Assembly: GCA_046160625.1 (NCBI GenBank) | Contig: JBJXGZ010000101.1 | Location: 34,741-98,740 of the forward strand | Source: M3007 sp046160625 | GTDB lineage: Bacteria; Bacteroidota; Bacteroidia; Chitinophagales; Saprospiraceae | Reading direction: 5' to 3' | DNA: 64,000 nucleotides | Shown: in pieces, positions 18,070 through 26,592 of the stretch | Layout: each line of letters begins with the position of its first letter | Numbering within the stretch: position 1 is the stretch's first letter | Made by a program: the position numbers and the translations under genes | Notes under the pieces: model-generated | What the model was told of the DNA's origin: nothing | Databases searched by the model: none | The model's input: the letters and a program-made list of their open reading frames with translations, nothing else

Positions 18070-19875
18070 ATGAAAAACTCATTTATACTCGCAGCCATTT
18101 GGCTTTACATCGGCCATCTTTTTGCGCAAGAAAACTATAAGCCTGAGACCCTCTTGAAAATAAATGAGGTGGAAAACAACATCACCGGAGCCCTCCTCCT
18201 GAATGGCGAGGGGCCAGGCACTATAGTGGCGCGCATGGCCAAGCACAAAGTAAAAGGGATGAGCATTGCGGTCGTCCATAATTACAAAATCGCTTGGGCA
18301 AAGGGATATGGCTGGGCTGATGAATCGGAGAAAAGGCCCGTGACCACAGAGACTTTGTTTGAACCGGGATCCATCAGTAAAACATTGAACGCGGTCGGTA
18401 TTTTGAAACTGGCCCAGGACAAAAAAGTTGACCTCAACGCCGACATCAACAACTACCTGGTTTCTTGGAAATTCCCCTACGACTCGATTTCAAAAGGCAA
18501 GCCGATAACGCTGTCGCAAATACTCAGCCACCATGCAGGGTTGTCAACGCACGGTTTTCCGGGGCACAATATCAAAGGCGCGATTCCCACAGTTTATGAG
18601 GTCCTGGACGGTATAAAACCGGCACTGACCCCAGCAGTGCGCAGTTTGTTCGAACCGGATTTTAAATTTCAATATTCCGGTGGCGGCACCACCATTTCAC
18701 AAGTGTTGTTGACCGACATCACCAAACAAGCCTACGATGTTTGGATGTACGAAAATGTGCTGAAACCCATTGGAATGGTCAACAGTACCTTTGCGCAGCC
18801 TCCCGCAAAGGACAAGCAGCCCTTGTGCGCATCCGGCTATTATAGCGATGGAACGCCTGTATTGAACAAATTTCGGGTCTACCCTGAGCAGGCAGCAGCG
18901 GGTTTGTGGATGACGCCGAGCGACCTTTGCAACTATATCATAGATATGCAATTGGCCCATCAGGGCAAACCATCGAAAGTGTTGAACTCCGATATGGTGA
19001 ATCTGCACTTGACCCCTTACAAGGATGGCCCGGCAGCCATGGGGACTTTTATTGAAGTCCTTGATGGCGCGAAGTATTTTTCACATTCGGCCGGCAATGA
19101 CGGCTTTTGCGGTTTTTTTTATGCCAATCTTGAAGAGGGTTACGGCATGGCTGTTTTTCTGAACTCCGAATCTTGGGGTTTTTTACAGGAAATTAAAAAC
19201 AGCGTTGCCAAAGCATACAACTGGAAGGGCATCCAACATGAACCGCAGAGAAAAACAAGCGTTCAGGTTCCTGATAACATTTTGAAAACCTACGAAGGCT
19301 TTTATTTATTCGATGACCGCTGGGCCGAAATCGGGAAAAAGGACGGGCAATATATTTTCTACACAAGCGGAACTGCCGCAAACATGTATTTTACCACGCC
19401 CACCAGTTTTTTCAACGAAGAATTCCCGGCGGTGAAAACATTCATAAAAGACGAAAAAGGGAATATCACTGGTTATGCTCGCACGGTGGATGGGAAAGAG
19501 TTTCCAAAATCCAACAAAATCACAAGCCCGGACACTATCCATTTGGCGAACGAAACATTCGGGGAGATTGGCTGGTATTTGTTTGAAAATAAAAGATACC
19601 GAGAAGCCATTGCTTATTTCAAACGGGGCGTTCAATTATATCCAGAAGATGTCAATATGCACATCAACTTAGCGCATGTGCATTTATTTAGCGGCGATTA
19701 CAAAAGTGCAATTGCCCTATACAAAGCCCGCTTATCAGACACCGTTCGGCCTGGTTACACCGGGAAGGATTTGATAAAAGACGATTTGGTATATTTTATT
19801 GAGCACAACTATGATGTGAAGACGATCAACAAGGCTTTTTCTGACATGAAAATTGAAAAGCCAAAGGGGTATTAG
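18070..19875 (+). CDS. Serine beta-lactamase-family hydrolase fused to TPR repeats
   Basis: The 601-residue product has a signal peptide (LYIGHLFAQ) and a class C beta-lactamase/D-Ala-D-Ala peptidase-type domain. The SxxK motif is S-I-S-K in GSISKTLNAVG, the second motif is Tyr in FQYSGGG, and the third is the HSAGNDGF loop. The last 110 residues contain TPR-like helices (FGEIGWYLFENKRYREAIAYF, LAHVHLFSGDYKSAIALYK). Such proteins act on peptidoglycan stems, esters or D-amino acid peptides; the substrate is open. The stop overlaps the convergent ggt stop by four bases. Confidence 0.88.
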   Translation: MKNSFILAAIWLYIGHLFAQENYKPETLLKINEVENNITGALLLNGEGPGTIVARMAKHKVKGMSIAVVHNYKIAWAKGYGWADESEKRPVTTETLFEPGSISKTLNAVGILKLAQDKKVDLNADINNYLVSWKFPYDSISKGKPITLSQILSHHAGLSTHGFPGHNIKGAIPTVYEVLDGIKPALTPAVRSLFEPDFKFQYSGGGTTISQVLLTDITKQAYDVWMYENVLKPIGMVNSTFAQPPAKDKQPLCASGYYSDGTPVLNKFRVYPEQAAAGLWMTPSDLCNYIIDMQLAHQGKPSKVLNSDMVNLHLTPYKDGPAAMGTFIEVLDGAKYFSHSAGNDGFCGFFYANLEEGYGMAVFLNSESWGFLQEIKNSVAKAYNWKGIQHEPQRKTSVQVPDNILKTYEGFYLFDDRWAEIGKKDGQYIFYTSGTAANMYFTTPTSFFNEEFPAVKTFIKDEKGNITGYARTVDGKEFPKSNKITSPDTIHLANETFGEIGWYLFENKRYREAIAYFKRGVQLYPEDVNMHINLAHVHLFSGDYKSAIALYKARLSDTVRPGYTGKDLIKDDLVYFIEHNYDVKTINKAFSDMKIEKPKGY

Positions 19876-21575
19876 TATCCCCCCGCCGCGTCATCTCCTC
19901 TTCCATCCGCTACGCCTTGCCATTTCCCATTGGGCAGGCGGATAATGGCTTCCACCCGACCAATGGGGTCGCGGTAGTTGATATGATGCCCTAAACACCT
20001 CAATTTGGCTTCTACCTCTTCCGAAAAGCAGCCTTCTTCTACCGAGATATGGTTGGGCTTCCATTGGTGATGGAAACGTTTGGCCAGCACCGCTTCAGGA
20101 AGTGTTTGTCCAAATTCCGAAACATTCACAATCACCTGGAATACACTGGTAGGAATCGTCGTGCCACCCGGAGTGCCTACTATAAGCCAGTTTTTCCCGC
20201 CTTTTGTCACGATGGTTGGAGTCATGCTGCTGAGTGGTCGTTTGTTGGGCGCGATGGCGTTGGCTTTGCCACCAACTGCTCCGTAAAGATTGGGTGCACC
20301 GGGCTTTGCACTAAAATCATCCATTTCATTATTGAGAATGAAACCCGCTCCTCCTACTACTGTACGTGACCCATAACTGTCGTTCAAAGTCGTCGTTACG
20401 GAAACAGCGTTGCCTTCTCTGTCCACCACGGAAAAGTGTGTGGTTTCTTCGCTTTCCTTGATATTGCCAGCCCAGGTTTCCCAGTTGGCTGAAACTGTAT
20501 CTGCTTTGAAGGTAGCAATACGCGATTTGATATATGCAGAGTCTGTGAGTGTTTTCAGAGGCACTTTCCAAAAATCGGGGTCGCCCATGTGCTGGGCACG
20601 GTCGGCAAAGGCGCGGCGTTCGGCTTCTGCCATTAGGTGGATAGCAGCAGCAGAGTGGAAGCCATAACTTTTAAGGGGGAAACCATCTACCATTCCCAGG
20701 AGTTGGCGTAAGATAATGCCCCCGCTGCTTGGCGGTGGCATGGTAATGATGTGCAGGCCTTTCCAATCGAATTCCAATGGTGTGCGCCATACACTTTTGT
20801 AGGTTTTAAGGTCTTCAAGCGTAATCAGCCCACCCTTTTTCTCCATTTCTTTGAGAATGAGTGTAGCAGTAGCTCCGGAATAAAAGCCATCTCTTCCATC
20901 GCCTGCAATACGTCGTAATGTTTGTGCAAGGTCTTTTTGGAGAAGCCAATCGCCTGCTTTCCAGCCTTCATACTTTACAAAAGCCGGGCTAAGGCTGCAA
21001 TGACGGGCGAACGTAAGTTTTTCCTCATTCAATTGCTTGGCTTCTTGTTCTGTGATCTGGAAACCCTTTTCGGCAAGATCAATGGAGGGCGTGACTACCT
21101 CTCCCCAAGTGAGACGACCATGGTAAAATTGTGCCTGCCACATCCCATCCACCGTTCCAGGCACCCCGCAAGCCAAGGCGCCGAGGCGACTTTTGTTGGC
21201 CAGCACATTGCCTGTTGAATCGAGGTACATGGCTTCAGTAGCAGCAGAGGGTGCTTTTTCTCGATAATCAAGCGCCAGCGTTTTTTTGCCTTTGGCATCC
21301 CTATAAATCAAAAAACCGCCGCCACCAATATTTCCCGCCTGAGGGTATACTACAGCCAGGGCAAACTGCATTGCAACAGCGGCGTCAATGGCATTCCCAC
21401 CCTTTTTCAAAATATCCAACCCAACTTTCGTTGCCAAAGGATGCGCCGAAACGACCATTGCCGTATCACCTAGTGCCTCTTTTTGAATGGTGTAAGGGAA
21501 TGGCAATAATTGTGCTGAGCAGAAAAAAGGAGCAACGAGCAGCGCCAGTAAAAGCGATAAAATGTTTTTTTTCAT
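19872..21575 (-). CDS. ggt: Gamma-glutamyltransferase
   Basis: The enzyme cleaves gamma-glutamyl bonds (glutathione and conjugates) in the periplasm and matures by self-cleavage. The 567-residue precursor has a signal peptide (LLLALLVAPFFCSAQ), the large-subunit segment GGNAIDAAVAMQFAL, and the autoprocessing nucleophile Thr in E-E-T-T-H-F-S-V. Small-subunit signatures are NNEMDDFS, PLSSMTPTIV and GTPGGTTIPTSV. The start at 21575 begins the signal peptide. Two minus-strand terminator-like hairpins lie in the 120 bases upstream, so its transcription may start between them and the gene (a TACATTTG box lies at 21609-21616) or be attenuated. Confidence 0.94.
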   Translation of the reverse strand: MKKNILSLLLALLVAPFFCSAQLLPFPYTIQKEALGDTAMVVSAHPLATKVGLDILKKGGNAIDAAVAMQFALAVVYPQAGNIGGGGFLIYRDAKGKKTLALDYREKAPSAATEAMYLDSTGNVLANKSRLGALACGVPGTVDGMWQAQFYHGRLTWGEVVTPSIDLAEKGFQITEQEAKQLNEEKLTFARHCSLSPAFVKYEGWKAGDWLLQKDLAQTLRRIAGDGRDGFYSGATATLILKEMEKKGGLITLEDLKTYKSVWRTPLEFDWKGLHIITMPPPSSGGIILRQLLGMVDGFPLKSYGFHSAAAIHLMAEAERRAFADRAQHMGDPDFWKVPLKTLTDSAYIKSRIATFKADTVSANWETWAGNIKESEETTHFSVVDREGNAVSVTTTLNDSYGSRTVVGGAGFILNNEMDDFSAKPGAPNLYGAVGGKANAIAPNKRPLSSMTPTIVTKGGKNWLIVGTPGGTTIPTSVFQVIVNVSEFGQTLPEAVLAKRFHHQWKPNHISVEEGCFSEEVEAKLRCLGHHINYRDPIGRVEAIIRLPNGKWQGVADGRGDDAAGGY

Positions 21576-21608
21576 AATTTCAGTAATGCAAGATTCAATT
21601 CGCGGCGG

Positions 21609-21616
21609 CAAATGTA
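21609..21616 (-). promoter_or_regulatory. Possible -7 box for ggt
   Basis: The minus strand reads TACATTTG, matching TAnnTTTG, 34 bases upstream of the ggt start. The -33 region would fall inside the preceding hairpin and has no TTG at the right spacing, so support is partial. Confidence 0.4.
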
Positions 21617-21621
21617 AAATG

Positions 21622-21656
21622 AAAAAGCCCGAATTCGGCGACTGCCAAGATCGGGC
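21622..21656 (-). terminator. Rho-independent terminator-like hairpin upstream of ggt
   Basis: On the minus strand GCCCGA...TCGGGC closes a stem with an inner TTGGC/GCCGA helix and an AGTC loop, followed directly by TTTTT. It is the second of two tandem hairpins between the candidate RNA and ggt. Confidence 0.65.
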
Positions 21657-21695
21657 ATTGTAGCGTCAAGATGATTCAAGCAAACTACAAGCAGT

Positions 21696-21737
21696 AAAAA
21701 AAACAGGGCACTAACTGAAGAATCAGCAGCACCCTGT
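21696..21737 (-). terminator. Terminator hairpin of the candidate small RNA
   Basis: The minus strand has ACAGGG pairing with CCCTGT, an inner CTGA/TCAG helix and a run of eight T immediately after the stem. Confidence 0.65.
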
Positions 21738-21836
21738 ATAACCCCAAAAAACCAAATGAAAACTTCTTAAAAAAACACCTGAATGGTGAAAATTTGCTTA
21801 TTTAATATCAGACAGCATTTCACTTAACAATCCTGA
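21696..21836 (-). ncRNA. Candidate small RNA or leader transcript upstream of ggt
   Basis: A two-element Bacteroidota promoter ends at 21842 and a hairpin with an eight-T run ends at 21696, giving a predicted transcript of about 140 nt on the minus strand. It contains U-rich stretches, a small CACC/GGTG hairpin and one very short reading frame (M-L-S-D-I-K). I do not recognise an Rfam family. It could be a trans-acting RNA, or an attenuated ggt leader if read-through reaches 21575. Evidence is promoter and terminator only. Confidence 0.45.
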
Positions 21837-21841
21837 CAGGA

Positions 21842-21871
21842 CAAAGATACGAAGTGTTTTACTTTTTACAA
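21842..21871 (-). promoter_or_regulatory. Two-element Bacteroidota promoter for the candidate small RNA
   Basis: The minus strand reads TTG, 19 bases, then TATCTTTG. Both the elements and the spacing match the Bacteroidota consensus (TTG, 19-20 bases, TAnnTTTG). Confidence 0.6.
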
Positions 21872-22078
21872 GCCCCTGGTCTAAAAAAAATCTTTTTTAA
21901 CGCTGCGGAAATTTGCGATCAACGGTGAATTGACAAAGATGCCTAAAATTCTAATGTTGGGAGATAGGACAGACCCTTTTTTAGGTTCCTCCCAAGTTCC
22001 AAAATTTTAAAATATTTTTTTGAGGAATATCCAATTACCCGGATTCCAGCAAAAATAACCAACATTTGCCCCAAGATT

Positions 22079-22435
22079 ATGACAGCAAAATATTTCTACC
22101 GGATCTTAATCACGCCAATTGCCTTGCTCTTACTGTTGTCGCTCTCTTCTTGCGGCGGCGACAAAGATGCGATAGTACAAGAAAAAGTAGCAGAGCGTGT
22201 CACAGCCTTTAAATCAAAAAAAAGGGCGGACTGCCTAGAATCCCTGCTAGAAACAGCGGAACGGAAGGTAGATTCTATTCTACTTGCTGAGGCGCAAAAT
22301 GCGCTAAACGACTCCTTGTCTCGCCTCCGTCCTTGGCGCCCATTTCAGCCTGCGCCCATTCAACCCATTGATTCACTGACGGTTAAGCCAATATTTGATG
22401 TGATTAAATCAGCTTCGGAGAAGGGAGGGGGGTAG
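22079..22435 (+). CDS. Small hypothetical lipoprotein
   Basis: This 118-residue product has a lipoprotein signal peptide ending in LSLSSC-GGD. The mature part is a charged helix (VQEKVAERVTAFKSKKRADC) followed by a Pro/Trp segment RPWRPFQPAPIQP. I do not recognise a family. It lies alone between the ggt upstream region and a convergent peptidase gene. Confidence 0.65.
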   Translation: MTAKYFYRILITPIALLLLLSLSSCGGDKDAIVQEKVAERVTAFKSKKRADCLESLLETAERKVDSILLAEAQNALNDSLSRLRPWRPFQPAPIQPIDSLTVKPIFDVIKSASEKGGG

Positions 22436-22443
22436 TGAATGTT

Positions 22444-22512
22444 GATTGGTATATTGGTGATTGGCGACCTGGCACACCAATCACCAGTCCACAAATCACC
22501 AATATACCAATC
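22444..22512. repeat. Inverted repeat of CCAATCACC/ATATTGGTGATT words, 19-bp perfect arms
   Basis: Arms 22444-22462 and 22494-22512 match perfectly. The words GATTGG, TATTGG and their complements are reiterated inside and between the arms. The right arm runs into the stop codon of the M14 peptidase gene (22511-22513), between two convergent genes. Confidence 0.85.
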
Positions 22513-24292
22513 ACTCTTTCCCAATAGGCAAATTCCCTGCAATCGCCAGCCTTGCTACGGGGTACATCTTGTGTGTTGGTTCATACCATGGCGAATGACG
22601 GTACACCCAGTCAAGTTGAGCCGCGCTATCGCCAGCAAATTCGGGTTCGGCCTTGCGTTTGGCTTCCAGTTCGGCTTTGATGGAAGGGTTTTTTTTCAAA
22701 AACTCAGCAGCCAGGTCTTCAAATACATATGCCGAGAAATATTCTTTTTGCATAAGCACCGGTTCAAAGAAATTCCATGCAAACCATGAATCGGGTGCGT
22801 TTGGCTCTAGTGTCTCCATTAAGTAGCGGTTGGCATTTTGATTGGTAAAAATCACGTAATCACCTTTGCTGAATTTCCGTTTGAGTATCTTTTTCTCTAA
22901 CGTCACCCCGCTGTGGTAGTAATGGCCCTCCCAGGCATTGCGGGTTTTGAAGTCTTTGATGAAATAAGTTTCTGTTTCTAATTCTACGGCTTCCGTGAGT
23001 CGTTTCAATTCCACCCCGTTATTGTCTAAGCGTTCAATGACATTTTCCCAGGCCTGCGGTATGATGTAAGCGGCTGGCTTCGTCACTGTCAAGGATGGAT
23101 TGAAATAATTGTAGTAGGGAATCTGCTTCTCGTACGGCGCTTTGCGGTCGTACCATAGACGCGGAAGCCCGCTTACTTCAGAAGGTTTGTATTTTGCCTC
23201 ATAACCTTTGAAAGTGATGGAGTCGTGCTTCTTTTGATCCATCGCGAAGTCGAGCGCGAATGCCTGCTTGCTTCGGGTTGTTTCCCAGGCTTTGGTGCGT
23301 ACATCCCGGATTTCAGAAATATGGCGTGACATGAATTGCACCACAGCATCCATGAAATGATAGGTGCTCCATACGCGGTCTTTAAAAGGCTTGAGCATGT
23401 GGGTCTCGGGCATGAATCCTATGGTATTCCACAGCGCAGCGTAGCCGGTAGAGTACCGACCATAGTCGCAAAAACCCGTGATGCCTGAGTCTGGTGTTTC
23501 TTTGGGAGAATCTACATAAGGTATCATTTCCCATTTTCTGCCTTTCATGTCGGCGTAGAGTTCAGGAAGCATTGTTTCCTGTAAAAATTGACCGAGTGGG
23601 GCCTCCAACTTGTTGTGTTGGGTGGCGATAAGGGTCATGGTGTATTGATAATCAGCGCCATTGCTCGTGTGGTTGTCCACAAAAATATCGGGCAGCCAGG
23701 TCGTGAAAATCTTGTTGAACGTGCGGGCATTGCGCGAATCACATTTAATAAAATCACGGTTGAGATCGTAGTTGCGGGCGTTCCCCCGAAAACCATACGA
23801 TTCAGGGCCGTCCTGGTTGGCACGTGAATAGGCCCCTCGGTTCAGGCAGCCATCCACATTGTACACAGGAATGAGCACGATCACTAAATGCTCAAGCGCT
23901 TTTTGCATGGCTGGTTTTTCCAGGTAATCGCGCAACAATAAAATGGTTGCGTCAATTCCTTCTGGTTCGCCAGGGTGAATCCCGTTGTTGATCAGTAAGA
24001 TACGTTTACCTGATTGTCGGATTTTTTCGGGATCAAATTCTCCACTGGTGTTCAACACCGCAACATGAAGCGGCTCGCCGCTGTCGGTACTGCCTACCTT
24101 TGAGAGTTGAAAAATACTGGGATGAGCTGCCGCCATCTTTTCATAACAAGCGATGGCTTCATGATACGTAAGCGTCTGGTTTTCGTTCGTCTCGAACGGG
24201 ATGCTGAAATGCGCCATTTTTGGTGGGTGGTTAATGTGTCGGTTGCAGGCAGCCACGCAAAGCGTAACGAGCAGCAGCGATATTTTTTTCAT
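22511..24292 (-). CDS. M14-family zinc carboxypeptidase lipoprotein
   Basis: The 593-residue product has a lipoprotein signal peptide (LLLVTLCVAAC); the start at 24292 begins it. The M14 domain shows the first zinc ligands in NNGIHPGEPEG (H-x-x-E) and a later metal-ligand-type His in FVDNHTSNGADYQYTM. M14 enzymes remove C-terminal residues from peptides or peptidoglycan stems. The C-terminal 250 residues are not a sorting domain and may form an accessory beta domain. The lipid anchor points to the periplasm or the outer membrane. Confidence 0.88.
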   Translation of the reverse strand: MKKISLLLVTLCVAACNRHINHPPKMAHFSIPFETNENQTLTYHEAIACYEKMAAAHPSIFQLSKVGSTDSGEPLHVAVLNTSGEFDPEKIRQSGKRILLINNGIHPGEPEGIDATILLLRDYLEKPAMQKALEHLVIVLIPVYNVDGCLNRGAYSRANQDGPESYGFRGNARNYDLNRDFIKCDSRNARTFNKIFTTWLPDIFVDNHTSNGADYQYTMTLIATQHNKLEAPLGQFLQETMLPELYADMKGRKWEMIPYVDSPKETPDSGITGFCDYGRYSTGYAALWNTIGFMPETHMLKPFKDRVWSTYHFMDAVVQFMSRHISEIRDVRTKAWETTRSKQAFALDFAMDQKKHDSITFKGYEAKYKPSEVSGLPRLWYDRKAPYEKQIPYYNYFNPSLTVTKPAAYIIPQAWENVIERLDNNGVELKRLTEAVELETETYFIKDFKTRNAWEGHYYHSGVTLEKKILKRKFSKGDYVIFTNQNANRYLMETLEPNAPDSWFAWNFFEPVLMQKEYFSAYVFEDLAAEFLKKNPSIKAELEAKRKAEPEFAGDSAAQLDWVYRHSPWYEPTHKMYPVARLAIAGNLPIGKE

Positions 24293-24353
24293 GGTAAGAA
24301 TCTCGCCGCGAAGGTAGGAAGCCGGATGCAAAACATGGATCATCCCTAATTTT

Positions 24354-24417
24354 GAGTCGGATTTGTTTGATTGATGAGTCAATCAAACAAAATCAGCCCT
24401 TGCTAAAAATTCGACTC
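24354..24417. repeat. Nested inverted repeat between two minus-strand genes
   Basis: Inner arms TTGTTTGATT (24363-24372) and AATCAAACAA (24381-24390) match perfectly, and outer arms GAGTCG/CGACTC bracket them. The sequence lies upstream of the M14 gene. No gene is visible in this 167-base gap. Confidence 0.7.
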
Positions 24418-24459
24418 ATCCAGCGTTGCGATACGACTTATGGTCCTGCCACAACTGCG

Positions 24460-26502
24460 CTATTTCTGCACCCTCACCTCCACAATCTCCACCCTCCTCT
24501 CCCGGGCAGCATCCGGGTGATAGATGGAGTTCCGCTCGTCGCTAAGTTTATCGCTAATGCCTGCACGGGCAGCAGTTTCCCCAAAACTGGTTTCTGTGAT
24601 TTTCAATTTTCCAGAACGCAGATAGGGTTGCAATGATCCCTCTGACCAGGTTTCAAAATGATTCCGCACACTGCTCACGCGGCGTTTGCCGAGGTTGAGG
24701 TTATAGTCGCTTTCGGCGCGAGGGCTGGTAAAACCCTTGATGAGCACTTCGATGGCTTCACCACGTTCCAGGTGGCTTACTAGAAGGTCTGAAAGTTGCC
24801 CCAAAAGGTCGTAGCCCCGGCGGATCTCGGTTTCAAAAAAATCATCTATTCGCTGTTCTGCTTCCTCGAGTAATATCCCGTCAATATTGCCCGCAAAACG
24901 TTCCCGGTATTCAGCTTGGCGATCCAGATAGGCTTGTGCGGTTTCTTCATAACTCCTTTTGGTAGTAGTTCGACGGGTTCGTTTGTCTGGCTCGTCGTTG
25001 TCAAAATAGAGCGGTAAACCATTGAAATCTACCAATTTAGGGGGTTGAACGGGAGGAAGTGAAGGAAGGGTAGGGGGGAGATCAGGTTTCTTTTCGACAA
25101 ATTTTGGGACTGTATCGGTTGGCGGAGGAGCAGGGCTTTTCTGGACAGGAATCTTGAAAGAAAAAATATCGTGACAAGCCGCCTTTGTTTTTTCATCGAG
25201 GTAATAAGCTCCCTTGCGATTGCTGCTCAAATAACCGTTTTGACCGTCAGGTTTCAGGTAAAAATACAAGTCGTTGAAACTCGTGTTTAGTCCTGGGCCA
25301 ACATTTTGAGGAGTAGAAAATTTGCCTTCTTTTTTATTCGACACATAAATATCGTAACCACCTAAACCGGGCATTCCTTCTGAGCTGTAATACAGTTTTT
25401 GCGTGGATGTATGGAAGAACGGTGTGCCATCGTTTTCGACTGTATTCAATGCTTCTGCATTTTCAGGTTGTTGAAATTCAGGCAGCTGTGTAATTTTTTT
25501 GCCGGGCAACGGAAGGTTGCAGACGCAGAAAAAATTGGTGTCGAGCGGTAGGTGCCAAAGGTCAAGCTTTCCCTTGCCTCCAGGTCGGTCACTGGCAAAC
25601 CACAATACAGGCTCTTGTGTGTCTTTGTCGAAACCGATACTTGGTTGGGTGCTGGTGTAATCTCGCAAGTTAATGGGTTCAGGGAGGCGTACGGCGGGCA
25701 GCCAACGGTTTCGGCGATCAATGACTGAAAGCCATAGTTCGCAACGTTTGTCGTAGGCATTCAGGTCTTTGCAAACCGTGAAAAACATATAGTGGCCATC
25801 GGGCGAAAAGGCTGTATGGGCGATGTGTGCAGTGTCAGCCGTGGGGAAGCCACGCCCGGGTTCGCGCCCTCGCCCACCTTTGGTTGCGAGCATCACTTTG
25901 TTCATCTTTGCTTTTTGCCTGGCCTTGTCGCTTTTTTTATCGAACCGGTTAGAAGTGTAGAACAGGGAGTCGCCAACCATGGTAGGAGCAAACTCATTCC
26001 AAGGGCTGTTGATTTCTTTGCCTAAGTGCTTGATTTCCACACTTGTTGGAGTGGCGGCGAGGGCAATGGCTGTTTGGCAAAGTTCAATTTCGGCCTGCGC
26101 TTTTTGAAAAAACAAAGGCCCCGCCTTTGGGGGTTTTTCTGTTAAAAATTTCTCGAAATAGGATATTGCAGTTTCGTAGTCACCCTGACTTTTTTTCACC
26201 TCCGCCAAACGGAAGTCTACGAGCGGGTGTTTCTCCTTGTGTTTGGGAGAGGTTGCGATTTTCTGGTAAGAACGCTCAGCTTCCGGGAAGGATTGGTACA
26301 TCCGAGCGCTCTCGCCGTATTTCCACCAAAGCGAAAAATCGTCCTTGTTGCGTTTCAGTACATCGCCATAATATTGGACGGCTGCACCGTAATTTTTTTT
26401 CTTAAAAGCCTCATCACCAGCGCGTTCGTACGAACGAAGTGATTGGGCGGCTACATTGGAGTAAACGAAAAGCGTTGCTAAGATTAAAAAGACTTTTTTC
26501 AT
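24460..26502 (-). CDS. TPR - WD40-like (PD40) - OmpA family protein, PorE-like T9SS-associated
   Basis: The 680-residue product has a signal peptide (ATLFVYSNVAAQ), N-terminal TPR helices (FKKKNYGAAVQYYGDVLKR, KSQGDYETAISYFEKFL), and a central PD40-type propeller (LFYTSNRFD, YMFFTVCKD, LWFASDRPGG, LYYSSEGMPGLGGYDIYVS). A C-terminal OmpA peptidoglycan-binding domain starts at LPLYFDNDEPD and ends with the conserved Y-N-L-N-L-G-K-R-R segment. This order matches PorE and related proteins that tether T9SS machinery to peptidoglycan. The PorP/SprF gene lies 90 bases upstream on the same strand, a common T9SS pairing. Whether it is the core PorE or a cargo-specific paralogue is undecided. Confidence 0.86.
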   Translation of the reverse strand: MKKVFLILATLFVYSNVAAQSLRSYERAGDEAFKKKNYGAAVQYYGDVLKRNKDDFSLWWKYGESARMYQSFPEAERSYQKIATSPKHKEKHPLVDFRLAEVKKSQGDYETAISYFEKFLTEKPPKAGPLFFQKAQAEIELCQTAIALAATPTSVEIKHLGKEINSPWNEFAPTMVGDSLFYTSNRFDKKSDKARQKAKMNKVMLATKGGRGREPGRGFPTADTAHIAHTAFSPDGHYMFFTVCKDLNAYDKRCELWLSVIDRRNRWLPAVRLPEPINLRDYTSTQPSIGFDKDTQEPVLWFASDRPGGKGKLDLWHLPLDTNFFCVCNLPLPGKKITQLPEFQQPENAEALNTVENDGTPFFHTSTQKLYYSSEGMPGLGGYDIYVSNKKEGKFSTPQNVGPGLNTSFNDLYFYLKPDGQNGYLSSNRKGAYYLDEKTKAACHDIFSFKIPVQKSPAPPPTDTVPKFVEKKPDLPPTLPSLPPVQPPKLVDFNGLPLYFDNDEPDKRTRRTTTKRSYEETAQAYLDRQAEYRERFAGNIDGILLEEAEQRIDDFFETEIRRGYDLLGQLSDLLVSHLERGEAIEVLIKGFTSPRAESDYNLNLGKRRVSSVRNHFETWSEGSLQPYLRSGKLKITETSFGETAARAGISDKLSDERNSIYHPDAARERRVEIVEVRVQK

Positions 26503-26539
26503 AGTAGTTCATTTATTACAACCGGTGGGGAAAGAGGAT

Positions 26540-26564
26540 GTTAGGCCAAATGGTTTTGCCTAAC
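26540..26564. repeat. Small hairpin between porP/sprF and the OmpA gene
   Basis: GTTAGGC and GCCTAAC form a perfect 7-bp stem around an 11-base loop in the 90-base gap. It may modulate read-through inside the pair. No T run follows it on the minus strand. Confidence 0.4.
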
Positions 26565-26592
26565 GCACCGATTGTTTTTTTTGGTTTGTTTT

